Notes: generated from the sequence alone by a model not told the origin. A stretch of 64,000 bases of DNA from Berberis thunbergii (GCA_003290165.1 QNQO01000513.1:434001-498000), one strand, 5' to 3'. Positions 48,594 through 60,263 are shown, numbered from the stretch's first letter. Numbers and translations are program-made.

Positions 48594-49041
48594 TGTCAGG
48601 ACTCAAGGTCAGAGGCCTTCCTAATGGTCTCAAAACTCAATGTTCCCTTTTGAAAAGTGCCCAAATGCTTAGCATCTATATTATAGGGGGAAGGTTTGAG
48701 CTCTTGACTGTGAGGACGTGTTGGCTCCATTGCATAGTCGGGCCAGACTGTACCGCTAGCACTTTTATTGTTTTCTTTGCATTGCTTTTCAACTTCAACC
48801 TTGTATTTCCATCGATCGATAGCATCGAACTAGTCTTGAGCAACGTCCTTCCGAACGTTCCTCCCCATTGTAATCTATTGAATGTGAATGAGAGCTTTTA
48901 CTGACTATTGTGCATTGTTATATTGTTTACAGATTGATATTGTGCATTCTCAAGTTAATATTTGTGCCCGTCAAAGTAACTACTCATAGGCTTACTAGTG
49001 AATTGGATAGCTAGTGCCGCACGGATTACTAGTCCGTGACA
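48594..49041 (+). repeat. 5' LTR of the gypsy element
   Basis: It starts TGTCAGGACTCAAGG and ends TAGTCCGTGACA. A 103-codon open frame across it is present in both LTRs and is not a gene. Confidence 0.97.
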
Positions 49042-49043
49042 GT

Positions 49044-49055
49044 TGGTATCAGAGC
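49044..49055 (+). other. Primer-binding site (tRNA-iMet type)
   Basis: TGGTATCAGAGC, two bases after the 5' LTR, is the standard complement of the 3' end of plant initiator methionine tRNA, used to prime minus-strand DNA synthesis. Confidence 0.95.
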
Positions 49056-49080
49056 CAGAGCTTGTTGAATACAAACAAGG

Positions 49081-50496
49081 ATGCAGGAAATAAATGAGCG
49101 CCTTAGCGCTATGGAGGAACGACAGGCCAGTCGAATGCATAGACTGGAAAGCAGAATGGACCAGTTGAACACTTTGGGAGAACAGATTAGTCGGTTGGAT
49201 GGACTCTTTTCACTGGCTGACAGAGTGGATTCACTGGCTGAGCACGTTGATAACTTAGAGGGACGAACAGTCGCAATGGAAGAGTCGCCTCACCCCACAG
49301 CTCAGGTGATGAGTGACTTCCAATTACAGTTGGAGGACTTATTTGCAAGGGTTGGTTTGCTAACCAAGGCCACTGGGACGACTGATCACCCTAGGATGAA
49401 AGTACCCGAGCCAAAGTCATATGCTGGGGCACGAGATGGGAAGGAGTTAGAGAACTTCTTATTCGATTTGAAGCAGTATTTTCGCGCGGTGAACCCCGAA
49501 TCAGAAGAAGCCAAGGTTACCATGGCGACCATGTACTTAGCAGGTGATGCGAAACTATGGTGGAGAACCAAATATGCAGATATGGAAGAAGGTCGCATCC
49601 TTATTAGAACTTGGGCAGACCTCAAGAAGGAACTCCGAAATCAATTCTTGCCTGAGAACACTGATTTCTTAGCAAGGAGGAAACTCCACACCATCAAACA
49701 GACAGGCAATATTCGAGACTATGTCCGACAATTCTCAACTTGCTTGCTAGATATTCGAGACATGTCTGAAAAGGACAAAGTTTTCTGTTTCATGGAACAA
49801 GCTCAGCCACTTCTACAAGCAGAATTGCAAAGGCAGAAGGTGACAGATATTACAAGTGCTATTGCGGCAGCAGAAAGGTTTAGCGATTATATGCCCATGA
49901 CTGGATCCACTTCGCTCAATCACTCCACAGCTAGAACTGGCAGTACCAATTCAAGCTCAGGGTCGAATGCTCGCTCACCTCATCAAAATTGGGGAAACTC
50001 AAGTCAGAACCGAGGAAACTATAATTCTCGGCCGTCCAACCAGAATTGGAGTTCCAACAAAAATTGGAATGCCAGCTCTAGCAACTCAAATTACAACAAC
50101 AAAGGAGGGCAAAACTACTCTGGACAGTGGAGACCATCTGCCCCTGCCCCATGCATTCTTTGCAATAGCAGAGATCACCCAACAGGCAAATGTCCATCCA
50201 AACCAGCTCTACACTCATTAATGTCACTGCTTCAAGCAGAGCCTTCTAACCCGACCGCATCGAGCTCGAACCCCACCAACAGTGAGACCTCCCAAATGGG
50301 AGCTTTACGCAAGCTCAATGCTGTCAAAGGAGAAATGTATGAGCACCCACACAAGAAGGCTTTACAATACATCGACATCACTATCAATGGGTTCCCTTCC
50401 CAAGCATTGTTGGATTCCGGAGCGACAGACAATTTTATTGCCCCAGATGAAGCTAGACGTGTGGGTCTGAACTTAGAAGGAGATGTGGTAAGTTAA
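49081..50496 (+). CDS. gag: Gypsy gag and protease (471 aa)
   Basis: The N-terminus is a coiled-coil-like stretch ([20 protein letters not shown]). The retrotransposon gag core follows (about residues 100-260, with [31 protein letters not shown] and [18 protein letters not shown]). A Ser/Asn-rich linker precedes a CCHC zinc knuckle [14 protein letters not shown] (C-x2-C-x4-H-x4-C) near residue 358. At the C-terminus the aspartic protease begins with [12 protein letters not shown] (active Asp in DSGA). The frame closes at TAA 50494-50496 within the protease. The remaining protease sequence continues in the -1 frame, which overlaps from 50457. Confidence 0.93.
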   Translation: MQEINERLSAMEERQASRMHRLESRMDQLNTLGEQISRLDGLFSLADRVDSLAEHVDNLEGRTVAMEESPHPTAQVMSDFQLQLEDLFARVGLLTKATGTTDHPRMKVPEPKSYAGARDGKELENFLFDLKQYFRAVNPESEEAKVTMATMYLAGDAKLWWRTKYADMEEGRILIRTWADLKKELRNQFLPENTDFLARRKLHTIKQTGNIRDYVRQFSTCLLDIRDMSEKDKVFCFMEQAQPLLQAELQRQKVTDITSAIAAAERFSDYMPMTGSTSLNHSTARTGSTNSSSGSNARSPHQNWGNSSQNRGNYNSRPSNQNWSSNKNWNASSSNSNYNNKGGQNYSGQWRPSAPAPCILCNSRDHPTGKCPSKPALHSLMSLLQAEPSNPTASSSNPTNSETSQMGALRKLNAVKGEMYEHPHKKALQYIDITINGFPSQALLDSGATDNFIAPDEARRVGLNLEGDVVS

Positions 50497-53400
50497 AAGC
50501 TGTCAACTTTGAGGCAATCTCTATTAATGGTATGGCTAGAGCTGTGCCACTACAGGTTGGTCCATGGAAAGGAAGATCAAACTTCTTGGCCGTTCCACTT
50601 GATGATTTTAAGGTGATTCTTGGCCAAGAATTCTTCCGAGGAGCTGCAGCAGGACCATTACCTTTCATGGACTCCTTGGGGTTTTTCGGACCCAGACTAC
50701 GCATTGTACCAACCTCAATTCGACCAACAACTCATGATAGACTATTGTCGGCGCTCCAAGTCAAGAGGGGCTTGGCCAAAGGAGAAGATACATATTTAGC
50801 TGTGGCAAAGCTAGAGATGGAAGATGATACTAGCAAAATTCCTGAGGAAGTTGCCCAAGTTATTGCTGACTTCATCGAAGTGATGCCGGATGAATTGCCA
50901 AAGAATCTACCTCCCAGCAGACTCATTGATCACGAAATTGAGTTAGTCCCTGGTGCCAAGCCACCCGCACGTAGTCCATATCGCATGAGCCCTCCAGAGC
51001 TGACTGAATTGAGAACACAACTAGATGGCTTGTTGGAGTCAGGATTCATTCGGCCCTCTAAAGCACCTTATGGGGCACCTGTTCTTTTTCAGCGGAAACA
51101 TGATGGCAGTCTTCGCCTTTGTGTTGATTATAGAGCCTTGAACAAAGTCACTATAAAGAACAAATACCCGCTGCCGCTCATTGCAGACTTATTCGACCAA
51201 CTTGGATCCGCCAGATACTTCACAAAACTCGACTTGAGATCAGGTTACCATCAGGTCCGCATTGCTGCTGGTGACGAATCCAAAACTGCTTGTTCTACTA
51301 GATATGGGTCATATGAGTTCCTAGTAATGCCCTTCGGCTTGACCAATGCTCCAGCTACATTTTGCACCCTTATGAATGGCCTGTTCCGTCACCTTCTGGA
51401 CAAGTCTGTGGTTGTCTATCTTGACGACATTGTGGTTTATAGTGGGACTATAGAAGAACACCGACATCATTTGCGAGAAGTGTTCCAAATCCTTAAGGAT
51501 AATCATCTCTTTGTCAAGAAGGAAAAGTGCTCATTCGGCCAGACCCAGATCAATTTCTTGGGTCATGTTATTGGCAATGGCAAGATTCGGATGGACATGG
51601 AGAAAGTCAAGGCAATCCATGATTGGAACTCTCCTAAGAACGTGTCTCAACTACGTTCTTTCCTTGGACTCGCAAACTATTATCGTCGCTTCATAAGGGA
51701 CTACTCTAAGAGAGTTGTTGCCCTGACAAATTTGTTGAAACAAGACCGAACATGGGAATGGGATAGGCAATGTGAAGCTTCATTCCAAGACTTGAAACTG
51801 GCCGTGATGAAAGATCCAGTATTGGCCTTGCCAGACATCACCAAGCCCTTTGAAGTACAAACAGATGCATCTGACTATGCCTTAGGGGGAGTTTTACTTC
51901 AAGATGGTCACCCGGTAGCATATAAGAGTCGAAAGTTTAATGATACAGAGTCTCGTTACTCAGCTCAAGAAAAGGAATTGCTAGCCATTGTACATTGTTT
52001 ACGGGTGTGGAGACACTACCTCTTGGGGTCTCAAGTCCTTGTTAAAACGGATAATGCTGCAGCAAGCCATTTCCTTACTCAGAAGATGCTAACCTCCAAG
52101 CAATCTCGATGGCAGGAAAAATTAGCAGAATTTGACTTAGTATTGGAATACAAGCCAGGGCGCACTAACAATGTAGCTGATGCACTCAGTAGAAGGGTAG
52201 ACCTTGCAGTGCTAACCCATACTGGTCCGAGTCACACCATCTTGGAGAAGATCAAAGTAGGCCTACAGACAAATCCACGGGCGAAGGCGATTACAGAGTT
52301 GATCAAGCAGGGCAAAACTCGACGGTTCTGGATAAAAGATGGAGCAATACTCACAACTGGTAATCGCCTCTATGTTCCGAGAACTTCGGGTCTGAGAAAA
52401 GAACTTTCGAGAGAATGCCATGACACCCACTGGGCGGGACATCCAGGTTGGAGACGAACACATGCATTGCTAGAGAGGGGGTACTATTGGCCGCAGATAC
52501 AGGAGGATGTAATGGCCTATGTTCGAACCTGCCTTATTTGCCAGCAAGATAAGGTTGAAAGGGATCGACCAGTAGGCTTACTAGAGCCTCTGCCTATTCC
52601 AACTCGTCCTTGGGAAAGTGTTTCCATGGACTTCATTACGGGGTTACCGAAAGTGGAGGATTTCAGAAGTATCCTTGTAGTTGTCGACCGCTTCTCAAAG
52701 TATGTGACATTTGTGCCAACCGGACTGACTTGCACAGCCGAAGATACAGCGCAGTTGTTCCTCAAGCATGTCGTGAAGTATTGGGGACTGCCCGAAAACA
52801 TTGTTAGCGACCGTGATGCTCGCTTCACAGGAAAGTTTTGGAAGGAGTTGTTCAAACTCTTGGGATCCAAACTTAATATGTCAACAAGCCAACATCCCCA
52901 ATCCGACGGACAGACTGAGCGCTTTAACTCTATGCTTGAAGAATACCTTTGTCATTTTGTAAGTGCAAACCAGAAAAATTGGGTGGGACTACTTGATGTT
53001 GCACAATTCTGTTTCAACTTACAAAAGAGCTCAACTACTCACTCCAGCCCCTTTCAGTTAGTCACCGGTCAGCAACCATTGACACCACATACAGTGCTGA
53101 CCGGATACCAAGGACCCAGCCCAAGAGCTCTTGAATTTGTCAAAGCCTGGCAGAAAAACATTGAAGTTGCTCGAGCCTATCTTGAGAAAGCCTCCCGTCA
53201 CATGAAGAAATGGGCGGACAAGAAACGACGAATCAATCATTTTGAAGTCGGGAACTTGGTATTGGTGAAGTTAGATATGTTCAACAAGTATAAACGGACG
53301 GCTAGAGCACACAACAATCTGTTTCGCAAGTATGAGGGACCGGTACAGATTATTGAGAAAGTAGGCAAAGTCTCCTATCGCGTCAAGTTACCACATTGGC

Positions 53401-53708
53401 TCCGTTTCACCCACCCTGTCTTCCATGCAAGTAACTTGAAGTCCTACCATGCCGATGCCGCTGATCCCACCAGAAATGTATCTACCCGAGCATTGCCTAA
53501 GCATCCTACTAAGCCAGATCGAGAAGTGGAAGAAATCTTAGCTGACCGTCTCATCAACAACACAGGGCCGGATAGAGAGTATTTGGTCAAGTGGCAGGAT
53601 GAACCTCCTTCAGAGATCAGTTGGGAGCCAGTCGAGCATCTACTGCCATACCTCTCAAAGCTGGAAGAGTACTTGGAAAAGTTCGATGCGTGGGCGTCAG
53701 CGAATTGA
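50457..53708 (+). CDS. pol: Gypsy pol: RT, RNase H, integrase, chromodomain
   Basis: The frame is open from 50457; its first Met is at 50532, giving 1058 aa. In order (positions from that Met): the end of the protease ([10 protein letters not shown]); reverse transcriptase with [14 protein letters not shown] and catalytic YLDDIVVYS near 296; RNase H with [13 protein letters not shown] near 443; integrase zinc finger [10 protein letters not shown]...CLICQ near 630; DDE core with SMDFITGLP near 698, [10 protein letters not shown] near 757 and the Glu in [13 protein letters not shown]; and a C-terminal chromodomain near 995-1050 ([26 protein letters not shown]), which should steer integration toward particular chromatin. 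No stop is seen. Expression needs a -1 shift from gag or reflects a single-base lesion. Confidence 0.95.
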   Translation, partial: TCGSELRRRCGKLKAVNFEAISINGMARAVPLQVGPWKGRSNFLAVPLDDFKVILGQEFFRGAAAGPLPFMDSLGFFGPRLRIVPTSIRPTTHDRLLSALQVKRGLAKGEDTYLAVAKLEMEDDTSKIPEEVAQVIADFIEVMPDELPKNLPPSRLIDHEIELVPGAKPPARSPYRMSPPELTELRTQLDGLLESGFIRPSKAPYGAPVLFQRKHDGSLRLCVDYRALNKVTIKNKYPLPLIADLFDQLGSARYFTKLDLRSGYHQVRIAAGDESKTACSTRYGSYEFLVMPFGLTNAPATFCTLMNGLFRHLLDKSVVVYLDDIVVYSGTIEEHRHHLREVFQILKDNHLFVKKEKCSFGQTQINFLGHVIGNGKIRMDMEKVKAIHDWNSPKNVSQLRSFLGLANYYRRFIRDYSKRVVALTNLLKQDRTWEWDRQCEASFQDLKLAVMKDPVLALPDITKPFEVQTDASDYALGGVLLQDGHPVAYKSRKFNDTESRYSAQEKELLAIVHCLRVWRHYLLGSQVLVKTDNAAASHFLTQKMLTSKQSRWQEKLAEFDLVLEYKPGRTNNVADALSRRVDLAVLTHTGPSHTILEKIKVGLQTNPRAKAITELIKQGKTRRFWIKDGAILTTGNRLYVPRTSGLRKELSRECHDTHWAGHPGWRRTHALLERGYYWPQIQEDVMAYVRTCLICQQDKVERDRPVGLLEPLPIPTRPWESVSMDFITGLPKVEDFRSILVVVDRFSKYVTFVPTGLTCTAEDTAQLFLKHVVKYWGLPENIVSDRDARFTGKFWKELFKLLGSKLNMSTSQHPQSDGQTERFNSMLEEYLCHFVSANQKNWVGLLDVAQFCFNLQKSSTTHSSPFQLVTGQQPLTPHTVLTGYQGPSPRALEFVKAWQKNIEVARAYLEKASRHMKKWADKKRRINHFEVGNLVLVKLDMFNKYKRTARAHNNLFRKYEGPVQIIEKVGKVSYRVKLPHWLRFTHPVFHASNLKSYHADAADPTRNVSTRALPKHPTKPDREVEEILADRLINNTGPDREYLVKWQDEPPSEISWEPVEHLLPYLSKLEEYLEKFDAWASAN

Positions 53709-53719
53709 GTGTGGGAGAG
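53709..53719 (+). other. Polypurine tract
   Basis: GTGTGGGAGAG lies directly before the 3' LTR and is the usual place for the plus-strand primer. It starts at the pol stop codon region. Confidence 0.75.
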
Positions 53720-54167
53720 TGTCAGGACTCAAGGTCAGAGGCCTTCCTAATGGTCTCAAAACTCAATGTTCCCTTTTGAAAAGTGCCCAAATGCTTAGCA
53801 TCTATATTATAGGGGGAAGGTTTGAGCTCTTGACTGTGAGGACGTGTTGCCTCCATTGCATAGTCGGGCCAGACTGTACCGCTAGCACTTTTATTGTTTT
53901 CTTTGCATTGCTTTTCAACTTCAACCTTGTATTTCCATCGATCGATAGCATCGAACTAGTCTTGAGCAACGTCCTTCCGAACGTTCCTCCCCATTGTAAT
54001 CTATTGAATGTGAATGAGAGCTTTTACTGACTATTGTGCATTGTTATATTGTTTACAGATTGATATTGTGCATTCTCAAGTTAATATTTGTGCCCGTCAA
54101 AGTAACTACTCATAGGCTTACTAGTGAATTGGATAGCTAGTGCCGCACGGATTACTAGTCCGTGACA
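53720..54167 (+). repeat. 3' LTR of the gypsy element
   Basis: It matches the 5' LTR over 448 bases with one substitution at LTR position 131. Confidence 0.97.
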
Positions 54168-54295
54168 ACCGGGACCTCGGTTAACCGGCCCAACCCGGTC
54201 CGGTCTCGGGCCTCAGAATTTTGGCTTACAAATATCGGTCGAGGCTTCAGTTTTTTTATTTTCAGGCTGGTTACCCGGACCTACTCAGCCCTATT

Positions 54296-55262
54296 ATTAA
54301 CATATTTGATTTATTGCTAAACCTTGTTTTTTACCTTATCAAGTTTGGGTGTTCAAAAGTGTGTACAATAAATCAAATATGCCAATAGTATATCAAACTC
54401 TTAGAAATAAATAAAAAAAAAAAACCTAAAAAAATTGAAAAGTTGGACAAAGTCTAGTTTCTGTCCAAACGCAACGGTCGATATGAGGACCAATGCATTT
54501 AGACAAATACCAGACTCTGTCCATTTTTTTGTATTTAATTTTTTTTTTCATTTTTTAATTCCTATGGGTTTGATAAACTATTGACATATTTGATTTATTT
54601 CTAAACCCCACTTTTGAACACCCAAACTTGAAAAGGCCAAAAGTGAGGTTTAGCAATAAATAAAATATTTCAATAGTGTATCAAACCCATAGGAATTGAA
54701 ACAAAACCCAAAAAAGTTTAAATTCAAAATAAAAATAAAAATTGTACATAGTTTTTTTTCCAAACGCAGCGGTTACTGCGAGGATTCCTATCCCATTCGT
54801 AGTGACTGTTGCGATTAGACAACCATTTTATTTTTATTTTTATTTTTTTCATTTTTTTCAATTCCTATGGGTTTGATACATTATTGGCATATTTGATTTA
54901 TTGTTAAACCTCATTTTTTACCTTCTCAAGTTGGGGTGTTCAAAATTAGAGTTTTTAAATAAATCAAATGGCCAATAGTGTATCAAACCCATAGGAATTA
55001 AATTTTTTTTTCCAAAACTGGTTCAAATACAGAAAATCAATAATTTGGACAGAGTTTGTTTTCTGTCCAAATGCAGCGGTAACTGGGATTTAGATAGGGA
55101 TCCTCGCAGTGACCACTATGATTATATTTTCCATCTTCGCATGAGTCGCTGCATCTGATGTCATTTTCTGTGAGATAAGTTTTCAGGACACAAATGCAAT
55201 GGTCGTTGTGATTTTTTAAATCAACTTTGTAGCGACTCGTGCGTTTGGACACAAAAATTGCA
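54296..55262. repeat. Palindromic tandem array, right part
   Basis: It continues the array from 48120 with about three more units, marked by TTCCTATGGGTTTGATA (near 54561 and 54860), CCAATAGTGTATCAAACCCA and GTCCAAACGCAACGGTC-type GC-rich cores (near 54470, 54763 and 55065). The last unit decays into GCGACTCGTGCGTTTGGACA near 55240. Confidence 0.8.
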
Positions 55263-55403
55263 GATTTTGTGTTTTAGGTGACTTTGTGTCAAAGTTTTCA
55301 GGTTATTTGATAAAAAGTTTACTTTTACTTGGACTACAGTTAACAAATTGTGAAATCATAATTGATTGCATAAATATATAGTCATTACATTTTCACTAAC
55401 TAA

Positions 55404-55830
55404 CTATAAAATGCAACAAACAAACTTGTTTTTGGAAATTGTTTCTAAAACATATACCTCAATTCCTCGTTGTTTTTTTCGAGGTTCAATTTTAATCTTA
55501 TTATTCTCAAGCCTCTTATTGGTTCTGCCCTCACCACCACCACCGAATAAGAAGTTCTTCACTGTCTTTAGCACCACCACCACCAACCCTTCCTCTACCT
55601 CCACCTCCAGCACCACCCTCAAATCTTCCTCTACCAACACCAGTAGCAGCACCAGCACTAGCAGCAACACTACCATCTGCAACACCGCCACTCGGAGCAC
55701 CACCACTTGGAGAACTACTACCATCACCAGTTCTACTAGTTTGTTTCCCTTCCTCCTTATCTCTTAAGGAGGAGAAATGTGTGGAAATTTGTCTTAGCAG
55801 GTCATCTACTCTCTTGTGCCTATTGAGCAA
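55404..55830 (-). pseudogene. Gly/Ala-rich ORF fragment, unknown origin
   Basis: The - strand frame starts LNRHKRVDDLLRQISTHFSS and then becomes Gly/Ala/Ser-rich (GGAGGGGRGRVGGGG). The same composition gives a Ser/Thr-rich frame on the + strand. The text before LNRH (LVDSSIEE, then a stop) also looks coding, so this may be the end of a broken gene or transposon protein. No family is recognised. It lies between the palindromic array and the CACTA end. Confidence 0.3.
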
Positions 55831-56044
55831 TACAACCTTATCTGCATTCCCTCATTCTTCAATTGAGGAGTCCACCAACTAAAGAGTCTCATCAACCAAC
55901 TTATTCTGCCAGGAAAACATTCATCTTAGTAAAAAAATATCAATTATATATTTCAAATGTGAGCAAATCTGTTAAACTATAAATCAATTACCCCATTGTG
56001 AGATATGAACAATTGATTTCACTACACCAAAAATGGCCATTAGC

Positions 56045-56351
56045 AACGGTTTTAAACCGTGGGGGTAACCCATTGGCACGGCTTAGAACCGTGGGCTGTA
56101 GGGGCGTCGCTAAATCCTCAGTAACGGCTAAAAACCGTGGCAAAATATATGTTAGCCACAGTTTTAAGCCGTGGCCAGGAATAGCCACGGCTTAAAATCG
56201 TGGCAAGTCCTAGCCACGGTTATAAGACGTTGCAAAGGTTTTAGCCACGGTTTTAAGCCGTGGCAAGTCCTAGCCACGATTATAAGCCGTGGCAACTCAT
56301 AGCCACGGCTCTGAGCCGTTGCAACAGTTAGCCACGGTTTTAAGCTGTGGC
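56045..56351. repeat. CACTA subterminal palindromic repeats (10 copies)
   Basis: Ten copies of a 21-base palindrome of the form GCCACGG-TTTTAAG-CCGTGGC are present. The last four start at exactly 29-base intervals (56244, 56273, 56302, 56331). The first three are shorter or less perfect. In known CACTA elements such repeats bind the element's own DNA-binding protein. Confidence 0.85.
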
Positions 56352-56667
56352 AAATTTTTTTATTTTTTATTTGCTATCAAATGACTAAAAGCATAAGCAT
56401 CCAAATTTTAGTAAAACTAATACCTAATCAAATAGACAATGGGATTATTGAATTGTTACTCTTCTCAAATGGGTTTTAATTCCTCAATAACTAAGAAACA
56501 ACATTGTTATATATACAACCTAAAAAATGAGTCTATACAAGAATGCCAATCCAAATTTCTGTAAACCAACTCCTAAGCAAACAAAGAATAAAATTCTTGA
56601 AACGCGACACTTCTAATAGGCTTTAAATTCTACAACAACTAAGAACAAACATCATTCCATGTGGTTA

Positions 56668-56901
<234 letters not shown>

Positions 56902-57229
56902 TTATTACCAGTTTCTGAAAGCTACAAAACTGACTGTTTCCTGACAACCATATACACCATGATGACAGATAATTGATGAGCGTTTAAATCAAGTAAATAC
57001 AATGACAGAAATGCAGTTCACTGATATATTGTATAAATAAGACATGACATAGAATTCAACATTGAAATGGCCAATACATGAGAGAAGAAAAATTAGAATT
57101 AGAAAAGAACTAGAAGTTTAGAACTAATACAATAAACAGACAAGATCAGGCAGACAATAAAGAAATAAAACATTGTTCAGTATTATCTCATATTATTCAA
57201 TATTATCTTATAAGTACAAGAGATCTCAC

Positions 57230-58799
57230 TTGTCTCCTACTAGTATCAGTGTCTTTAAGACCTTTGGATAAAATTGGGATGATCATCGGAAGGACTCTTT
57301 CACCAAGCTTTCTTACAAGTTCACCCAGTGCTCTTCCAGCAACCTAAAAGTTCACATGCAATATAGTGTCAGCTTCAGAAGCGGCACAAATAAAGAATTT
57401 CAAAGCTACAAAAAGAATAAGCAGTCAAACCTGTCGCCTTTCAGTAGAAGACGATGCAAGAGAAGTGATCAGTGTACTCATCAAGACCGACATGATTTCC
57501 TTGAGAGTCTTTGGAGTATTTGCAACAATAGTTTTCCACACATGTACTGCAGCCTAGTGCAATGAAAGGAAGTAAACAAAAAACTATCACTGCTAAACAT
57601 CTAACATTTAATTTCACCTAATAGCCTAAGAGTTTAGAGGAATAAAGAAAACAATGTTATTACCTGACGTACTGACAAGCTCACATCAGTGCGGACCATA
57701 TAGACAACAACAAGTATTTCATTGCGCTTATCCCTTCCCAGTACCTCAATGATAGCACGACCATGGGTTTCAGTACTCGAGCCTTCATCATCGGTTCCAC
57801 CCTCAACAATTGTTTTTCCAGAAGTTCCCGCCACCTGGATAAACAAAAATCATATTGGACGATAAGACGAAAAATTGTATTACTGCCAAGTATGATCCTT
57901 TTTTCAATCTAATTGGCTTTCCAAGCATCAGACAGGGTGTAGCAGAATTGTAGAGATAAAGCATTATGAATTTAATCAATATTTTTTAGATTTGCTTAAG
58001 GATCATTCTTTTACATGAGTGTTGTCTGACTCTTTGTATTCAAATTCTGGAATAATAATAAATAAATAAATAAATAAGATGGAAGAGAGATCCCTTGAGA
58101 AATACAATTGCAAAGCCCACCTTGAATAAAATATCCCCAAAAGTTCAACAGAACTCTGTCGGATATGCCAGTTGTCGTTGAAAATGCCATCCTCAACAGC
58201 TGGAAGGAGTAGAGGTAGAGACCTGATTATGAAAAAGAAACGTGTATTTGTCAGCACTTCATTACATAGAAAAAAAGCTCATCAAAGTTCAAAGTAGCAG
58301 CATGAATAGTTGAATATCAGATGAACAGACGTTGTAGCATAATGTTCCACCAAGACATGTCCTGCACTAAGTGCTGCATCACGTACAAATTCATTCTCAT
58401 CCGCAAGTCCTGCAAACACAAATTATCAGAATCTAATGCAAGTGATGGAATTTGAGCAGTCATAATGTAAGAACCACACACACCATCTAAAACAACAGGA
58501 AGCACTTGTGACAAATAATTCTGGAAGCCAATGCCCAACGACCTAGGAAAATACTGTACACAAAATCCAATTAGACCATATTATGCTCTTGGGTTAGAAG
58601 ATATTCAAATCACTGATGTTACCATCATTTTGGTATGTTCACTACCTTAAAAAGTGTCAAGTACCCATCACGTACAGACGCCCTTTGATGAGAGCAGTTA
58701 CGAATAATATCTGGCAGTATGTTATCAAAATACTCCTTACCAAGGGCAGCTAAAACTTGGACAGTTTTGGAAACAATCTCAGCAGTAATAGTAAATTCC
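57230..58799 (-). pseudogene. GCN1: GCN1 (ILITHYIA) fragment of seven exons
   Basis: The exons are 58799-58646, 58553-58484, 58409-58331, 58222-58121, 57834-57664, 57553-57431 and 57343-57230, with plausible splice sites. They read in order ALGKEYFDNILPDIIRNCSH, RASVRDGYLTLFK; NYLSQVLPVVLDG; LADENEFVRDAALSAGHVLV; LPLLLPAVEDGIFNDNWHIR; VAGTSGKTIVEGGTDDEGSS, MVRTDVSLSVRQ; AAVHVWKTIVANTPKTLKEI; and VAGRALGELVRKLGERVLPM. These are HEAT repeats from the middle of GCN1, the ribosome-associated activator of the GCN2 kinase. Only about 270 of more than 2500 residues are present. One base appears missing near 58130, where family members read LLGDxLFK, which shifts the frame. Confidence 0.88.
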
Positions 58800-59975
58800 C
58801 TGACAAAAGATCAGACTACTAATATCTAAGCTAACAGTTATATAAAATGCAAATTGTAATCCTATAATTGAATGAACACAAAAAAATATTAGTCGTTCTT
58901 ACTCTTATGTTGATCATGCCGACATAAAGAAATCAATCTCATGTACAAGATACCAGTGACGATAGTAGAAAAAGGTAACAAGAAATACAGAATGAGAAGA
59001 GGCAACTGAGTAAGGAACAAGAAGTTGTTGAACACTTAGCATTTGTAACTAAGTTCCATATACATGAAAAAGATAGATGCCTTTTTAAAGTAGATTTTTA
59101 TATTTTAAACGAAACTAAGTAAGAAACAAAAATCACAAAAATATAAAACGAACATAGACCCATTACTAACAATTGTTATCATATAATGATCCAATAAGCA
59201 ACAACTGTTATCATATAAGGAGCGACAAGCATGTTAGACTGGTAAATGATCCAAGTTTGCACCAAATATCATTTTGCGATATGGTTCGCCATAGGATTTG
59301 CTACTTTTATGGGTAAATAGGAACCATCTGTGGGTCAAAATGATTGTCTTGGCAAATGAATAGATTGCCAAGAACATTCTGACGTTATCTCAATGAAGCA
59401 GAGGACATAGTGGATTCAAGGAAATAAAGATAAATACTGAAATTAAAGAAATTGAAATTAAATAAAAGAAGAATATCTTTTGGAGTCCTTCATTCAATCA
59501 AAGTCAATTTATGATTGATGGCCTTATGTCTGATCCTTCAATGCTTGCTAATCAAGAAGTTGGATCTTTATCTCAAACAAAGTCCTAACCCTAATCCTAA
59601 TACTAGTGAGCTTATAGGCCCGCCCAACCCAGCAATAATTAAGTAAATGAAATAAATCTTAATTACAACAATCCCATCAGCACGACTATCTTAATTTTTC
59701 ATGAGAACTTCATTTTCCTAGGGGCAAAGGTGGATGAAAAATTTAGGTACCTAGTGGGGAACTTTCTTTGAATTTTTATGTCAGAGGTCAAAGAGTAATG
59801 CACAACATATCATATCTATGACTTGTACCTTTAAAAATAGTTAAGCAGAACTCATGGCAGTTAGGTCATCGGGGTTGGTTTTTTCAGAAGTGATTCATCT
59901 GAGAGAGGTTGCAGTATTGAAATTCTCGTAAAAGTTACACAATGTAAGAATTGACTACATGAAAATACCTCTACC

Positions 59976-60186
59976 TTAAGTGTCCATAATTTAAGGAACT
60001 CCTGTCTTTGCACATATGGATCTGAAATACCACGCAAGTATTCTGTTTCATTGGATGAGAAGACTAAACAATGGAAAGATCCTGAACTGACACCATGATA
60101 GGTAGAATATTTGAAGAGAATGTAAAGGTACCTGATTCCGGTATGAATAGAAATCATTGGATCCAAGAATCGTAATATCAAGACCT
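59976..60186 (-). pseudogene. Two unidentified exon-like pieces
   Basis: Read on the - strand, 60186-60132 (LDITILGSNDFYSYRNQ, then GTACCT) and 60032-59976 (DPYVQRQEFLKLWTLK, then GTAGAG) are each bounded by AG and GT. They look like exons of one more captured gene, but the family is not recognised. Confidence 0.3.
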
Positions 60187-60263
60187 GCATGAGAAATTCT
60201 GTTAGGACTAGGATACTCGAAGTTCATAATCTTAAACAAATGAACAAAAAGCACCAGCAATAC

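Larger units (their letters stand above)
48594..54167 (+). mobile_element. Ty3/gypsy chromovirus LTR retrotransposon, young
   Basis: The element is 5574 bp with LTRs of 448 bp each (48594-49041 and 53720-54167) that start TG and end CA. They differ at one base (48724 G against 53850 C). ACCGG flanks both sides as a 5-bp target duplication. A primer-binding site for initiator Met-tRNA and a purine tract are present. The order gag, protease, RT, RNase H, integrase, chromodomain marks the chromovirus branch of Metaviridae. The near-identical LTRs indicate a very recent insertion. Confidence 0.97.
48121..54295. mobile_element. hAT-like element split by the gypsy insertion
   Basis: The host parts are 48135-48593 and 54173-54288. 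The left end TAGAAGTGGGCATTTCGGAC and the right end, on the - strand, TAGGGCTGAGTAGGTCC form a weak hAT-type terminal repeat. Subterminal zones are full of AACCGG, CCGGACC and CGGTTCGG repeats. The flanks CTATTAAC (left) and TTATTAAC (right) make an 8-bp target duplication with one mismatch. No transposase is seen. The element interrupts one unit of the palindromic array. Confidence 0.65.

Noticed and set aside
48593..48904. 103-codon open frame, repeated at 53599-54030
   Set aside because: It is the LTR sequence itself, present in both LTRs; no protein family is known with it.
47285..55262. CRISPR-like or centromeric satellite array
   Set aside because: Units are ~320 bp, diverged and palindromic, in a plant genome next to transposon parts; too few units for a centromere array.
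55366..55767. Ser/Thr-rich + strand frame
   Set aside because: Mirror of the Gly-rich - strand tract; low complexity.
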